A stretch of 43,443 bases of DNA from Atlantibacter hermannii (lineage in GTDB: Bacteria; Pseudomonadota; Gammaproteobacteria; Enterobacterales; Enterobacteriaceae). The notes beneath the pieces were generated by a model, which saw only the letters and a list, made by a program, of their open reading frames with translations, did no database searches and was not told the origin of the DNA. Positions 27,234 through 37,973 of this stretch are shown in pieces. Made by a program: the position numbers and the translations under genes. Within the stretch, counting starts at the first letter, position 1. Every line of letters begins with the position of its first letter. Location: the NCBI RefSeq assembly GCF_009907385.1, contig NZ_JAAATR010000012.1, positions 1 to 43,443 of the forward strand, given 5' to 3'.

Positions 27234-28093
27234 TGCGTCGCTGGCCCTCTCCTGCAAAACTGAACCTGTTTTTGTATATCACTGGCCGTCGTCCTGACGG
27301 CTATCACGATCTCCAGACGCTGTTTCAGTTTCTGGATTACGGCGACACGCTGGATATCGACCCGCGCGCTGACGACCAAATCCGGCTGCTGAGCCCGGTG
27401 GACGGCGTGGCGGATGAAGCTAACCTGATCGTGCGCGCCGCGCGGATGCTGGCCGCCCACGCGCGCGATAACGGTTTTACCGGCCCGCTGGGCGCGGATA
27501 TTGCTGTCGATAAACAACTTCCGATGGGCGGCGGGCTGGGCGGCGGGTCGTCCAACGCCGCGACGACCCTGGTGGCGCTGAACCATCTGTGGAAAACCGG
27601 TTTTAGCGATGAACAGTTGGCGCAACTCGGCGTGACGCTGGGGGCGGATGTGCCGGTATTCGTGCGCGGGCGCGCCGCGTTTGCCGAAGGCGTGGGCGAG
27701 CTGCTGACCTTTGTCGAGCCTGCTGAAAAATGGTATCTGGTGGCGCATCCTGGCGAGAGCATTTCCACGCCAGTGATTTTTGGCGATCCGGATTTGCCAC
27801 GCGACACCCCGAAACGACCACTGGAAGCGTTACTAAAATGTGAATTCAGCAATGATTGCGAGGTTATCGCAAGAAAACGTTTTCGTAAGGTTGATGCCGC
27901 GCTTTCCTGGCTGTTAGAATACGCGCCGTCGCGCCTGACTGGCACAGGGGCCTGTGTATTTGCTGAATTTGACACAGAATCCGCTGCTCGCCAGGTGCTT
28001 AAGCAAGCCCCGGAATGGCTGCATGGCTTTGTCGCCAGGGGAGTTAACCGCTCTCCGCTGCATCAAGCGCTTGACGTAGTTGTTGACGAATAG
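27233..28093 (+). CDS. ispE: 4-diphosphocytidyl-2-C-methyl-D-erythritol kinase IspE
   Basis: GHMP-family kinase of the MEP isoprenoid pathway, phosphorylating CDP-methylerythritol. It has 286 residues (E. coli 283). The N-terminal substrate lysine is in [11 protein letters not shown], the ATP-binding GHMP motif is [16 protein letters not shown], and the C-terminal motif is [12 protein letters not shown]. It is translationally coupled to lolB. Its product feeds IPP/DMAPP synthesis, used by Idi2 and CrtE encoded 13 kb downstream. The 3' third of the gene also carries the PurR operator and promoter of prs. Confidence 0.96.
   Translation: MRRWPSPAKLNLFLYITGRRPDGYHDLQTLFQFLDYGDTLDIDPRADDQIRLLSPVDGVADEANLIVRAARMLAAHARDNGFTGPLGADIAVDKQLPMGGGLGGGSSNAATTLVALNHLWKTGFSDEQLAQLGVTLGADVPVFVRGRAAFAEGVGELLTFVEPAEKWYLVAHPGESISTPVIFGDPDLPRDTPKRPLEALLKCEFSNDCEVIARKRFRKVDAALSWLLEYAPSRLTGTGACVFAEFDTESAARQVLKQAPEWLHGFVARGVNRSPLHQALDVVVDE
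27872..27887 (+). promoter_or_regulatory. PurR operator for prs, inside ispE
   Basis: AGAAAACGTTTTCGTA contains the perfect palindrome GAAAACGTTTTC, a close match to the PurR box. It lies just upstream of a promoter-like pair at 27891-27920. In E. coli prs is purine-regulated by PurR from a promoter inside the preceding gene. Confidence 0.7.
27891..27920 (+). promoter_or_regulatory. Predicted prs promoter inside ispE
   Basis: TTGATG (27891-27896) and TAGAAT (27915-27920) are separated by 18 bp, predicting a start near 27927 and a leader of about 317 nt before the prs GTG. E. coli prs is known for a leader of about 300 nt. The leader also holds a perfect hairpin GGTGAC-AAC-GTCACC at 28122-28136. 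Confidence 0.55.
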
Positions 28094-28201
28094 CGCAGGA
28101 ATTCCGGGCATACTGAGTTATGGTGACAACGTCACCCTGTTCCAGATGTTGCGCCATGCTCTTTAAATACACCGCCTGGATGGCGAGCTTCACCCGCTTA
28201 G

Positions 28202-29191
<990 letters not shown>

Positions 29192-29205
29192 TAGACATGC
29201 GTTCA

Positions 29206-29231
29206 GAAACCCGCTGCGGCGGGTTTTTTTT
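29206..29231 (+). terminator. Rho-independent terminator of prs
   Basis: ACCCGC (29209-29214) pairs with GCGGGT (29219-29224) around the tetraloop TGCG and is followed by a run of eight T residues. Confidence 0.9.
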
Positions 29232-29312
29232 ATTGCATGATGTATTTGTATGACTAATGCCTCCTTCATCTGACATACACTCAACAGATGATGCGCTCAT
29301 GGATGAAACACA

Positions 29313-30992
29313 GTGAAAACATCTTCAATCGCCCATTTCCTGCCATTTCGCGCCCTCATCGACGCCTGCTGGCGGGAAAAATACACCGCGTCGCGCTTTA
29401 GCCGCGACGTCATTGCCGGGATCACCGTCGGGATTATTGCTATTCCGCTGGCGATGGCGCTGGCCATTGGCAGCGGCGTCGCGCCGCAGTACGGCCTGTA
29501 CACTTCCGCTGTGGCCGGGATCGTCATTGCCTTAAGCGGCGGCTCGCGCTTTAGCGTCTCCGGCCCCACCGCCGCCTTTGTGGTGATCCTTTACCCGGTG
29601 GCCCAGCAGTTCGGGCTGGCGGGCCTGCTGATGGCGACGCTGATTTCCGGGCTATTTCTGGTGCTGTTCGGCCTCGCGCGCTTTGGCCGATTGATTGAAT
29701 ACATCCCGCTGTCCGTGACGCTGGGCTTTACCTCCGGTATCGGTATCACCATCGCCACTATGCAGATCAAAGACTTCTTTGGCCTGGAAATGGCGCATGT
29801 GCCGGAACACTATTTGCAGAAAGTCGGCGCGCTGGTGATGGCGATGCCGACCCTGAACATGGGTGATGCGGTCATCGGCATTGTGACCCTCGGCGTGCTG
29901 GTGTTCTGGCCGCGCTTCGGCATTCGCCTGCCGCCGCATCTGCCCGCGCTGCTGGCGGGCTGCGCCGTGATGGCCGTCGTGAATATGCTCGGCGGCGATG
30001 TGGCCACGATCGGCTCACGCTTCCATTACGTGCTGGCGGACGGCACCCAGGGTAGCGGCATCCCGCAACTGCTGCCGCAACTGATGCTGCCGTGGAACAT
30101 TCCTGATTCCGGCTTTACGCTGAGCTGGTCATCGATTCAGGCGCTGCTGCCCGCCGCGTTTTCCATGGCGATGCTGGGCGCGATTGAGTCGCTGCTGTGC
30201 GCGGTAGTGCTCGACGGCATGACCGGCACCAAACATAACGCCAACAGCGAGTTGATCGGCCAGGGGCTGGGCAATCTGATTGCGCCGTTCTTCGGCGGCA
30301 TCACCGCCACCGCGGCGATTGCCCGTTCCGCCGCCAACGTGCGCGCCGGGGCCACGTCGCCCATCGCGGCAGTTATCCATTCCCTGCTGGTGATTATGGC
30401 GCTGCTGGCGCTGGCTCCATTGCTCTCCTGGCTGCCGCTGTCGGCCATGGCGGCGCTGCTGCTGATGGTGGCGTGGAACATGAGCGAAGCCCATAAAGTG
30501 GTTAGCCTGCTGCGCCATGCGCCGAAAGACGACATTCTGGTGATGCTGCTGTGCATGTCGCTCACCGTGCTGTTCGACATGGTGATTGCCATCAGCGTCG
30601 GCATTGTGCTGGCCTCGCTGCTGTTTATGCGCCGGGTCGCGCGCATGACGCGGCTTGCGCCGCTCAACGTGACGGTGCCGGATGATGTGCTGGCGGTACG
30701 CGTTACCGGCCCGCTGTTTTTCGCCGCTGCTGAAGGGGTATTTGGCCCGCTGATGCAGCAGGCCGAAGGGAAACGTATCATCGTAATGCAGTGGGATGCG
30801 GTGCCGGTGCTGGACGCAGGCGGTCTGGATGCCCTGCAACGCTTTATCGCCCGCCTGCCGGAAGGCTGCGAGTTGCGCATCTGCCATCTGGAATTCCAGC
30901 CGCTGCGCACCCTGGCCCGCGCTCACGTCAAGCCCATCCCCGGGCGTCTGGCGTTCTTCCCCGACCGCGAGGCGGCACTCGCCGAACTGTGA
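29313..30992 (+). CDS. dauA: C4-dicarboxylate transporter DauA (SLC26/SulP family)
   Basis: Inner-membrane SLC26A/SulP protein; E. coli DauA (YchM) carries succinate aerobically at acidic pH. It has 559 residues, as in E. coli. The start is GTG at 29313. Roughly 12-14 membrane segments precede the sulfate-transporter signature region ([37 protein letters not shown]). A C-terminal cytoplasmic STAS domain lies at about 445-555 ([19 protein letters not shown] ... [14 protein letters not shown]). It follows prs after its terminator, so it is separately transcribed. Substrate is by homology. Confidence 0.95.
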   Translation: MKTSSIAHFLPFRALIDACWREKYTASRFSRDVIAGITVGIIAIPLAMALAIGSGVAPQYGLYTSAVAGIVIALSGGSRFSVSGPTAAFVVILYPVAQQFGLAGLLMATLISGLFLVLFGLARFGRLIEYIPLSVTLGFTSGIGITIATMQIKDFFGLEMAHVPEHYLQKVGALVMAMPTLNMGDAVIGIVTLGVLVFWPRFGIRLPPHLPALLAGCAVMAVVNMLGGDVATIGSRFHYVLADGTQGSGIPQLLPQLMLPWNIPDSGFTLSWSSIQALLPAAFSMAMLGAIESLLCAVVLDGMTGTKHNANSELIGQGLGNLIAPFFGGITATAAIARSAANVRAGATSPIAAVIHSLLVIMALLALAPLLSWLPLSAMAALLLMVAWNMSEAHKVVSLLRHAPKDDILVMLLCMSLTVLFDMVIAISVGIVLASLLFMRRVARMTRLAPLNVTVPDDVLAVRVTGPLFFAAAEGVFGPLMQQAEGKRIIVMQWDAVPVLDAGGLDALQRFIARLPEGCELRICHLEFQPLRTLARAHVKPIPGRLAFFPDREAALAEL

Positions 30993-30999
30993 TCCATTA

Positions 31000-31031
31000 C
31001 GCTGATGCGGGCCGCTGCGCCTGCATCAGCG
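31000..31031 (+). terminator. Inverted repeat after dauA
   Basis: CGCTGATGC (31000-31008) and GCATCAGCG (31023-31031) form a perfect 9-bp stem 8 bp after the dauA stop codon. There is no T-run on the plus strand, so it may be a stabilising 3' hairpin more than a true intrinsic terminator. Confidence 0.45.
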
Positions 31032-31046
31032 CGTTGCGTTACAGTC

Positions 31047-31076
31047 AAAAAAAAACGGCCCCGCATGCGGCGCCGT
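31047..31076 (-). terminator. Rho-independent terminator of ychH
   Basis: On the minus strand ACGGC and GCCGT flank the inner palindrome CCGCATGCGG and are followed by nine T residues (31055-31047), 18 bp after the ychH stop codon. Confidence 0.85.
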
Positions 31077-31093
31077 CCTTTAAAATTGAGTGA

Positions 31094-31369
31094 TTAGCTA
31101 TGACGATGTTCGTCGCGGCGGCAGCGCTTATCGAAATGGCGCACCCACCAGTACCGGTCGCAAACCTGTTCATGCCCGCCAACGCGCGCGCCGGCAAGCC
31201 AGAGCACGGCACCAACGAAAATGCTTAATACCGCTCCATGGGCGAAAAACTGTGGCAGGTTGAGCTGAGGCAGCTGATTGAGGATGGAATACGCGACGCC
31301 AACGACCATGACAACTAAGCCCAACCCCATAAGAAAGTTACCGAGTAACGAAGCGTTTTTGCGTTTCAT
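31094..31369 (-). CDS. ychH: YchH, stress-induced inner-membrane protein
   Basis: A 91-residue protein (E. coli 92) with two membrane segments: FLMGLGLVVMVVGVAYSIL and GAVLSIFVGAVLWLAGARV. A basic histidine-rich C-terminal tail follows (CDRYWWVRHFDKRCRRDEHRHS). In E. coli it is reported as stress-induced and biofilm-related, and under CRP control; its molecular function is unknown. A strong Shine-Dalgarno GGAGGTGA precedes the ATG. It is divergent from pth. Confidence 0.95.
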   Translation of the reverse strand: MKRKNASLLGNFLMGLGLVVMVVGVAYSILNQLPQLNLPQFFAHGAVLSIFVGAVLWLAGARVGGHEQVCDRYWWVRHFDKRCRRDEHRHS

Positions 31370-31424
31370 ATGTCACCTCCGGAACGAAAGGGTGTGTGGG
31401 AATATCCCCATTCCTTGTGTGTAA

Positions 31425-31468
31425 AGTATAGACAACAGTTATGGTTCTCTGTTGCGTCTGGGATCACA
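31425..31468 (-). promoter_or_regulatory. Putative CRP-dependent ychH promoter
   Basis: On the minus strand TATACT (31430-31425) is a good -10 with no clear -35. TGTGATCCCAGACGCA (31468-31453) has one perfect CRP half-site (TGTGA) and a weak second half. The site centre falls about 42 bp upstream of the predicted start, the class II position. ychH belongs to the CRP regulon in E. coli. Confidence 0.5.
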
Positions 31469-31641
31469 TTTACGCGCCTGAGCTCACAAAACTTGACATA
31501 TAACTTGCTGAACTGAATGAAATTCTAATGGTTCAGCTTAGTTATTATTCAATATCTTTGCGTCACAAGCGCAGCGCTTTGTCATCACGACCTGAGCGAA
31601 GTAAACTACCCGGCGATTAACGGGCAACCTGGAATAATAAC

Positions 31642-32226
31642 GTGACGATAAAATTGATTGTCGGCCTGGCGAACCCTGGCGCTGAGTATGCGGCGACCCG
31701 CCATAACGCCGGGGCATGGTATGTGGATTTACTTGCGGAGCGCCTGCGCGCGCCGCTGAAAGAAGAAGCCAAATTTTTTGGCTATACCTCACGGGTCTCC
31801 CTCGCGGGTGAAGATGTACGATTGCTGGTTCCCACTACCTTTATGAACCTGAGCGGCAAAGCGGTGGCGGCGATGGCGGGCTTTTACCGCATTGCGCCGG
31901 ATGAGATTTTAGTGGCGCATGACGAGTTAGACCTGCCGCCCGGCGTCGCCAAATTTAAACTCGGCGGCGGCCACGGCGGGCATAACGGCCTGAAAGACAT
32001 CATCAGCAAGCTGGGCAATAACCCGAATTTTCACCGCTTACGTGTGGGAATTGGTCATCCCGGCGATAAAAACAAAGTTGTTGGATTTGTACTGGGCAAA
32101 CCGCCTGTCTCCGAGCAGAAATTAATTGACGACGCCGTAGACGAAGCGGCGCGCTGCACCGAGATTTGGCTGAAAGAAGGCCTGACCAAAGCCACTAACC
32201 GTTTACATGCCTTCAGGGCGCAATAG
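31642..32226 (+). CDS. pth: Peptidyl-tRNA hydrolase Pth
   Basis: Essential cytoplasmic enzyme that recycles peptidyl-tRNA dropped from ribosomes. It has 194 residues, as in E. coli, starting at GTG 31642 ([13 protein letters not shown]). Catalytic and binding residues of the family are present: Asn10 and His20 (LANPG ... ATRHNAG), Asp in [11 protein letters not shown], and Asn in [13 protein letters not shown]. It is followed 138 bp later by ychF, as in most enterics; a GC-rich hairpin at 32241-32262 and a separate -10 (TATAAT, 32283-32288) suggest ychF also has its own promoter. Confidence 0.97.
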   Translation: MTIKLIVGLANPGAEYAATRHNAGAWYVDLLAERLRAPLKEEAKFFGYTSRVSLAGEDVRLLVPTTFMNLSGKAVAAMAGFYRIAPDEILVAHDELDLPPGVAKFKLGGGHGGHNGLKDIISKLGNNPNFHRLRVGIGHPGDKNKVVGFVLGKPPVSEQKLIDDAVDEAARCTEIWLKEGLTKATNRLHAFRAQ

Positions 32227-32282
32227 TCGGCTTTTTATCGGGGGGCGGGGTGAAATACGCCCCGAATAACGCCCGTTCGATG

Positions 32283-32288
32283 TATAAT
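32283..32288 (+). promoter_or_regulatory. -10 hexamer upstream of ychF
   Basis: A perfect TATAAT, preceded by TG, lies 76 bp before the ychF ATG. No good -35 was found at 16-18 bp. Confidence 0.4.
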
Positions 32289-32364
32289 AGGCAAAGTTAT
32301 TTATTTCCGGTCGTTGAGCCTGTTTTAACTCAATGATAATCAAGCAATTAAGGTGATCTAAACC

Positions 32365-33456
32365 ATGGGATTCAAATGCGGTATCGTCGGCTTGCCGAAC
32401 GTCGGTAAATCCACTCTGTTCAATGCGCTGACCAAAGCCGGTATTGAAGCGGCTAACTTCCCGTTCTGTACCATTGAGCCGAACACTGGCGTGGTGCCAA
32501 TGCCCGATCCGCGTCTCGACAAACTGGCGGAAATCGTTAAGCCTCAGCGCATTCTGCCGACCACCATGGAATTCGTGGATATCGCGGGCCTGGTAAAAGG
32601 CGCGTCCAAAGGCGAAGGCCTGGGTAACCAGTTTCTGACCAACATCCGCGAAACCGAAGCTATCGGCCACGTGGTGCGTTGCTTTGAAAACGACAATATC
32701 ATCCACGTGGCGGGTAAAGTGGATCCGGCGGAAGATATTGACGTTATCAATACCGAGCTGGCGCTGTCTGACCTGGAAACCTGCGAGCGCGCCATTCACC
32801 GCGTGCAGAAGAAAGCCAAAGGCGGCGATAAAGACGCCAAAGCGGAGCTGGCGGCGCTGGAAAAATGCCTGCCGCACCTGGAAAACGCCGGGATGCTGCG
32901 CGCGCTGGACCTGACGGCGGAAGACAAAGCGGCCATCCGCTACCTGAGCTTCCTGACCCTGAAGCCCACCATGTACATCGCCAACGTTAACGAAGACGGT
33001 TTCGAAAACAACCCGTACCTGGATAAAGTGCGTGAAATCGCCGACAAAGAAGGTTCTGTGGTGGTGCCGGTATGTGCCGCTGTGGAATCTGATATCGCCG
33101 AGCTGGACGACGCCGACCGCGAAGAATTTATGGCCGAACTGGGCATTGAAGAGCCGGGCCTGAACCGCGTGATCCGCGCCGGTTATGCCCTGCTGAACCT
33201 GCAAACCTACTTCACCGCTGGCGTGAAAGAAGTGCGCGCATGGACCATCCCGGTTGGCGCGACTGCGCCGCAGGCGGCGGGTAAAATCCATACCGACTTC
33301 GAGAAAGGCTTTATCCGTGCCCAGACCATCGCTTATGAAGATTTCATTGCTTATAAGGGTGAGCAAGGCGCTAAAGAAGCGGGCAAAATGCGCGCTGAAG
33401 GGAAGGATTACATCGTGAAGGATGGCGATGTGATGAACTTCCTGTTCAATGTCTAA
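32365..33456 (+). CDS. ychF: Redox-regulated ATPase/GTPase YchF (OLA1 family)
   Basis: A 363-residue Obg-related P-loop NTPase that prefers ATP, binds ribosomes and affects oxidative-stress resistance. The P-loop GLPNVGKST is at residues 8-16, switch motifs follow ([19 protein letters not shown]), and the altered specificity motif NVNED replaces the GTPase NKxD, as expected for YchF. A helical insertion and a C-terminal TGS domain complete it ([30 protein letters not shown]). It ends at a strong bidirectional terminator. This is the last gene of the K-12-like block; what follows is at a different place in K-12. Confidence 0.97.
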   Translation: MGFKCGIVGLPNVGKSTLFNALTKAGIEAANFPFCTIEPNTGVVPMPDPRLDKLAEIVKPQRILPTTMEFVDIAGLVKGASKGEGLGNQFLTNIRETEAIGHVVRCFENDNIIHVAGKVDPAEDIDVINTELALSDLETCERAIHRVQKKAKGGDKDAKAELAALEKCLPHLENAGMLRALDLTAEDKAAIRYLSFLTLKPTMYIANVNEDGFENNPYLDKVREIADKEGSVVVPVCAAVESDIAELDDADREEFMAELGIEEPGLNRVIRAGYALLNLQTYFTAGVKEVRAWTIPVGATAPQAAGKIHTDFEKGFIRAQTIAYEDFIAYKGEQGAKEAGKMRAEGKDYIVKDGDVMNFLFNV

Positions 33457-33473
33457 GCTATTGACTGAAAACA

Positions 33474-33501
33474 AAAATCCACGCTACGGCGTGGATTTTT
33501 T
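33474..33501. terminator. Bidirectional terminator between ychF and yajD
   Basis: AAAATCCACGC pairs with GCGTGGATTTT around the tetraloop TACG. T-runs on both strands let it serve ychF (plus) and yajD (minus). Confidence 0.9.
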
Positions 33502-33507
33502 TTACCG

Positions 33508-33852
33508 TTATTTTTTATTGAGCATCGACTTTAAATCGGCGAACGGATTATAGGTGGCGACTCCCACGTCTTTCTGGGCGTCCTCCCCGGCCACTACGTT
33601 GGTGCCGTACTGGTCAGCTTCGGTGTACTTCGAGTGTTCATGATCATGGCAAAACAGGCACAACAACTCCCAGTTACTGCCGTCTTCCGGGTTATTGGTG
33701 TGGTCGTGATCGATATGATGGACCGTTAATTCGCGAAGGTTCGAGTAAACAAACTCCCGCGAACAACGCCCACATACCCAGGGATAAATTTTTAACGCTT
33801 TCTCACGGTAGCCGCTTTCCAGCCGCGCGTAGTTTTTGGGGATCAGAGCCAT
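33508..33852 (-). CDS. yajD: YajD, HNH-nuclease-family protein
   Basis: A 114-residue protein (E. coli about 115) starting at MALIPKNYARLES. The longer open frame upstream (to 33984) is not conserved. It carries an HNH core: ELTVHHIDHDHTNNPEDGSNWELLCLFCHDHEH, with the paired cysteines WVCGRC and LCLFC likely binding zinc. The function of YajD is unknown; nuclease activity is inferred from the fold. In K-12 it lies near tsx, far from ychF, so its position here shows rearrangement. It is divergent from ymjA. Confidence 0.92.
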   Translation of the reverse strand: MALIPKNYARLESGYREKALKIYPWVCGRCSREFVYSNLRELTVHHIDHDHTNNPEDGSNWELLCLFCHDHEHSKYTEADQYGTNVVAGEDAQKDVGVATYNPFADLKSMLNKK

Positions 33853-34008
33853 TGTCGATGTAACCTGTAATAAAAAGAGAGAATATAACGTTGATTTTAG
33901 CAGGCTCGCGTTGTGAACAGGGAGCACTAAGTTCAACAATCGGCCCAGCGCAGATGCTGATAAAAATGCTATGCTCCAGCCCATGCTTCTTTCTCAAAGG
34001 AATTCACA

Positions 34009-34254
34009 ATGACGTCTTCTATTCCACTGAAGTTTTATGACATCGCCGACGAGTACGCGACAGAAACAGAAATCGCCGTCACCGAAACCGAACGGGACGC
34101 CCTGGCGCACTATTTCCAGTTGCTGATCACCCGCCTGATGAATAACGAAGAAATCAGCGAAGAGGCCCAGCAGGAGATGGCTGTTGAAGCCGGGATTAAT
34201 CAGGGACGTATTGATGAGATCGCGGATTTCCTCAACCAGTGGGGCAACGAGTAA
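34009..34254 (+). CDS. ymjA: YmjA, DUF2543 protein
   Basis: An 81-residue acidic helical protein matching E. coli YmjA in length and nearly throughout: [47 protein letters not shown]. No membrane segment or signal peptide is visible. AAAGGAA precedes the ATG. Its function is unknown. In K-12 it is at another locus, so like yajD it is displaced here. A -10-like TATGCT lies at about 33970. Confidence 0.9.
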   Translation: MTSSIPLKFYDIADEYATETEIAVTETERDALAHYFQLLITRLMNNEEISEEAQQEMAVEAGINQGRIDEIADFLNQWGNE

Positions 34255-34383
34255 CGCCTGTTGGCGGCGTTATCCCGGACAGGCAAGATACTTTTCCCCG
34301 GAACGACGCACAGCCCGATCGGCATTGTATTCAAACGCGCCGTCGAGTTTTACGAATGTCACGGCGCTCAGGCGGCGCAGGAT

Positions 34384-35175
34384 TTACTCCTCGCCCCCTT
34401 CCCTCTGCTTCTGCAAATTATCCCGCCCCACGCCGCCGATAAACGGCAATCTCAGCTTCAGCGGCGATACGTCCAGGCCGACATTCAGGCCCAGCACGTT
34501 CACCTCAAACCCCTCTTCAACCCCCAACGTCACCCCGGCAACACCCAGCACGGAAACCTGCACCCCGCGCCCTGACGGCGGTAAGCCCACCACATGGCGC
34601 AGCGAGCGAAAATCTTTGCCGATCGCATTGGCAGGCATATCCAGCTTCAGCGCCGGCACTTCGCGCCCGATATGGGCAATAAAAGTATTGCTGTTCGGTC
34701 CGGGCCAGACGCGATAGCTATCCGGCCAGGGATAAGAAGCAATCGCCGCTTCGATCTGCGGGATCATGGCTTCGGCCGTCGCCCCGCGATGCTCCACCAG
34801 CAGGCGTGGCTTCGAGCCGTACCAGTAGCCGTCCGGCGCATTGCGGTTGCGGCGCACTTTCTCACCCGAGCCCCAACTAATCACCTCGTAGCGGTTGTAC
34901 TGAGTTTCTCCGGCACGCTTAAAGATGATCCACGGGTGTACCGCCACCACCCCCTTCCAGCCCCAGGTGGGCGCGGCGTAAACCTGCACCACCGCCAGCG
35001 CGGCGTTTTTACGCGGATCGGGGGCCATTCCGGCGGAATCGCTGCGGGCCGCCCACCACCCTCGCTGCGCCTGAGGATCGTGGTGATACATCGCCTGGCC
35101 GACGCTGGCGACCAGAGAGAGCAGAATGATACACAGCAGGCTGAGCGACAGCGTTTTAATCAGGATCATGGGCAT
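34384..35175 (-). CDS. DUF3750 protein with N-terminal membrane anchor
   Basis: A 263-residue protein of the DUF3750 family, which has no known function. The N-terminus is hydrophobic (LIKTLSLSLLCIILLSLVASVG), either an uncleaved anchor or a signal peptide, so the body is probably periplasmic. Conserved blocks are the PTWGWKGVVAVHPWIIFK and RYEVISWGSG stretches, and WPGPNSNTFIAHIGREVP, which looks like a hydrolase-like NSNTF motif (asparagine/serine rich, resembling DUF4105-type domains). ATG codons at 35175 and 35169 are both possible. It is convergent with ymjA (129 bp between, with only a weak stem AACGCC/GGCGTT) and divergent from the phosphoketolase gene. Confidence 0.75.
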   Translation of the reverse strand: MPMILIKTLSLSLLCIILLSLVASVGQAMYHHDPQAQRGWWAARSDSAGMAPDPRKNAALAVVQVYAAPTWGWKGVVAVHPWIIFKRAGETQYNRYEVISWGSGEKVRRNRNAPDGYWYGSKPRLLVEHRGATAEAMIPQIEAAIASYPWPDSYRVWPGPNSNTFIAHIGREVPALKLDMPANAIGKDFRSLRHVVGLPPSGRGVQVSVLGVAGVTLGVEEGFEVNVLGLNVGLDVSPLKLRLPFIGGVGRDNLQKQREGGEE

Positions 35176-35354
35176 CCGTTATGAAAAGGTTTTGCCTATT
35201 GTACTGGTGATTTTTTGCACAGCAATACGTGCTGCGCCGCGAATTGTCCTGAAACGCCGCCAGCCCGCGAATCTATGCCAGGCTTTAGAGGCAGTTTCTG
35301 TTAAGGAGCCTCGCCTTCTTGCTTATCTGGCATACAAGACAATATGGGGAAAGC

Positions 35355-37748
35355 ATGACTGAAACCAACCCACTCTCCGATAGTGAAATCCAGTTAATCG
35401 ATCGCTACTGGCGAGCCGCGAATTATCTTTCCGTCGGGCAAATCTATTTAATGGATAACCCCCTGCTGCGCGAACCGCTCAAACCCGAACACATTAAGCC
35501 GCGTCTGCTGGGCCACTGGGGCACCACGCCGGGCCTGAACTTTATTTACGCGCACCTTAACCGCGTCATCCGCCAGCGCGACCTGGATATGATCTATATC
35601 TGCGGACCGGGGCACGGCGGGCCAGGCATGGTCGCCAACACCTGGCTTGAAGGCAGCTACAGCGAAATTTACCCCGATATCAGCCCTGACGCCGACGGCA
35701 TGAAAAAGCTGTTTAAACAATTTTCGTTCCCCGGCGGCATCCCCAGCCACGCGGCCCCCGAAACGCCGGGCTCGATCAACGAAGGCGGCGAGCTGGGCTA
35801 TTCCCTGTCCCATGCCTTCGGCGCGGTGTTTGATAACCCGTCGCTGATCGCCGCCTGCGTGATTGGCGACGGAGAGGCGGAAACCGGCCCGTTGGCCTCC
35901 AGCTGGTACGGCATCAAGTTCCTGAATGCGGCACGCGACGGCGCGGTGCTGCCGATTTTGCACCTCAACGGCTATAAAATCGCTAACCCCACTATCCTCG
36001 GGCGCACCAGCGACGAAGATCTCCAGCAGCTGTTCCGGGGTTACGGCTATCAGCCGCTGATCGTCTGCGGCCATGAGCCGGAGAAAATGCACCGCCAGAT
36101 GGCGGAAACCCTGGAGCACGCGCTGGAGAGCATTCGCCAGTACCAGCAGCAGGCGCGCAGCGGCAATCCCCCCGATCAACTGCCGCGCTGGCCGATGATC
36201 GCTTTGCGCAGCCCGAAAGGCTGGACCGGCCCGCAAACGGTGGACGGCAAAAAAGTCGAGGATTTCTGGCGCGCCCATCAGGTGCCGATTTCATCGTGCC
36301 GCGAGAATGACGACCACCGTCAGATCCTCGAACGCTGGATGCGCGGTTATCAGCCGGAAGATCTGTTTGACGAGCGCGGCACGCTGAGGCCTGAACTGCG
36401 CGCGCTGGCACCGGAGGGCGATAAGCGCATGGGAGCGTCGCCCTGGGCCAACGGTGGCCGTCTGCGTCGGGAGCTGGTCACCCCGGCATTACGGGACTAC
36501 GCCGTGGATGTCGTTAAGCCAGGGGAAACCCAGGCGGAATCGACGTCGGCGCTGGGCGCTTATCTGGCGGGGATTTTCCAGCGCAACCCGGATAACTTCC
36601 GCCTGTTTGGCCCGGATGAAACCGCATCGAACCGCCTGAGTAAGGTGTTCGATGTCACCAGCCGTACCTGGCAGGAGCCGGTGAAACCCTATGATGAACA
36701 GCTGGCAGCGGATGGCCGGGTGATGGAAATTCTCAGCGAGCACCAGTGCCAGGGCTGGCTGGAGGGCTATCTGTTGACCGGGCGGCACGGCCTGTTTAAC
36801 TGCTATGAGGCTTTTATCCACATTATTGATTCGATGTTCAACCAGCACGCCAAATGGCTGAAGATCACCCGCAAGCTGCCGTGGCGCGAGCCGGTTTCGT
36901 CGCTTAATTATCTGCTCTCCTCGCATGTCTGGCGTCAGGATCACAACGGCTATAGCCATCAGGACCCCGGTTTTATGGATCATGTGGCGAACAAAAAGGC
37001 CGATATTGTGCGCATCTATCTGCCGCCGGACGCCAACACGCTGCTGTGCGTGGCCGACCACTGCCTGAAAACCTGGGACCGCATTAACGTTATCGTGGCC
37101 GGTAAACAGCCCGCGCCCCAGTGGCTGACGCTGGACGATGCGGCGCAACACTGCGCTGCCGGGATGGGCATCTGGCAATGGGCTGGCACCGTGGCGCCAG
37201 GAGAGTCCCCGGATGTGGTGATGGCCTGCGCGGGAGACGTGCCGACCATGGAAACGCTGGCGGCGGTGGATTTACTGCGCGAGTACCTTCCCGGGCTGCG
37301 TATCCGGGTGGTCAACGTGGTGGACTTGATGGCGCTGCAAACGCAGGATGAGCATCCGCACGGGAAAAGCGAACAGGATTTCGAGGCGATTTTCACCCCC
37401 GACAGGCCGGTGATTTTTGCTTTCCACGGCTACCCGAGCCTGATCCACCGCCTGACTTACCAGCGCAACAGCCATCGCAACTTCCACGTGCGCGGGTTTA
37501 TGGAAGAAGGCACCACCACCACGCCGTTTGATATGACGGTGCTCAATGAGCTGGATCGCTTTCACCTGGCGCAGGCGGCAATCCTGCGGGTGCCATCGCT
37601 ACAGGGCAACGCCGACGCCATTCTTGACGCGTTGCAGGAGAAAATCGCCGCTCACCATCAGTACGTGCGCGAGCATGGCGAGGATTTACCCGAAGTACAA
37701 AACTGGAAATGGCCTTCCCAACAGGGGGAAGGCCAGGCGCCGGAGTAA
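35355..37748 (+). CDS. xfp: Phosphoketolase (xylulose 5-phosphate / fructose 6-phosphate)
   Basis: Thiamine-diphosphate enzyme splitting xylulose 5-phosphate (or fructose 6-phosphate) with phosphate into acetyl phosphate and glyceraldehyde 3-phosphate (or erythrose 4-phosphate). It has 797 residues from the ATG at 35355 (GGGGA upstream), the usual family length. Signatures present are the N-terminal [27 protein letters not shown], and the ThDP-binding [16 protein letters not shown] (about 171-186). The fold continues through [13 protein letters not shown] and ends with the [21 protein letters not shown] block. K-12 has no phosphoketolase. The following GlxA-type regulator and GAPDH point the same way. 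The preference for C5 or C6 substrate cannot be read from sequence here. Confidence 0.96.
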   Translation: MTETNPLSDSEIQLIDRYWRAANYLSVGQIYLMDNPLLREPLKPEHIKPRLLGHWGTTPGLNFIYAHLNRVIRQRDLDMIYICGPGHGGPGMVANTWLEGSYSEIYPDISPDADGMKKLFKQFSFPGGIPSHAAPETPGSINEGGELGYSLSHAFGAVFDNPSLIAACVIGDGEAETGPLASSWYGIKFLNAARDGAVLPILHLNGYKIANPTILGRTSDEDLQQLFRGYGYQPLIVCGHEPEKMHRQMAETLEHALESIRQYQQQARSGNPPDQLPRWPMIALRSPKGWTGPQTVDGKKVEDFWRAHQVPISSCRENDDHRQILERWMRGYQPEDLFDERGTLRPELRALAPEGDKRMGASPWANGGRLRRELVTPALRDYAVDVVKPGETQAESTSALGAYLAGIFQRNPDNFRLFGPDETASNRLSKVFDVTSRTWQEPVKPYDEQLAADGRVMEILSEHQCQGWLEGYLLTGRHGLFNCYEAFIHIIDSMFNQHAKWLKITRKLPWREPVSSLNYLLSSHVWRQDHNGYSHQDPGFMDHVANKKADIVRIYLPPDANTLLCVADHCLKTWDRINVIVAGKQPAPQWLTLDDAAQHCAAGMGIWQWAGTVAPGESPDVVMACAGDVPTMETLAAVDLLREYLPGLRIRVVNVVDLMALQTQDEHPHGKSEQDFEAIFTPDRPVIFAFHGYPSLIHRLTYQRNSHRNFHVRGFMEEGTTTTPFDMTVLNELDRFHLAQAAILRVPSLQGNADAILDALQEKIAAHHQYVREHGEDLPEVQNWKWPSQQGEGQAPE

Positions 37749-37973
37749 GCCTGTCGTCAAAGCGTAAACGGTCTTGCTTTGCAGGCGGTGGCGCAGCCCG
37801 GGAACCATGTCATCCACCGCGCCACTACCCGCAGGGTGCCGGTGCCGCCGATTGCGGCATCGGCACTCACCCAGCCTGGTGGCCTGCTCAAATTAGCGCG
37901 GCTGGCAAAAAGCCGCGTCTCACGACTGAAAACGCCGTTTGACTTCTTTTGTAAAAAGTCTACATTTCAGGCC

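Noticed and set aside
32241-32262. Terminator after pth
   Set aside because: GGGGCG/CGCCCC makes a strong hairpin, but no T-run follows on the plus strand; readthrough into ychF is likely.
32203-33474. 423-codon minus-strand frame opposite ychF
   Set aside because: Phe/His/Val-rich shadow of ychF with no recognisable domain.
35126-35362. 78-codon plus-strand frame ending over the phosphoketolase start
   Set aside because: Part reads with a hydrophobic N-terminus (from 35168) and overlaps the xfp ATG, but it covers the 5' end of the DUF3750 gene and the control region, has no ribosome-binding site and no family likeness.
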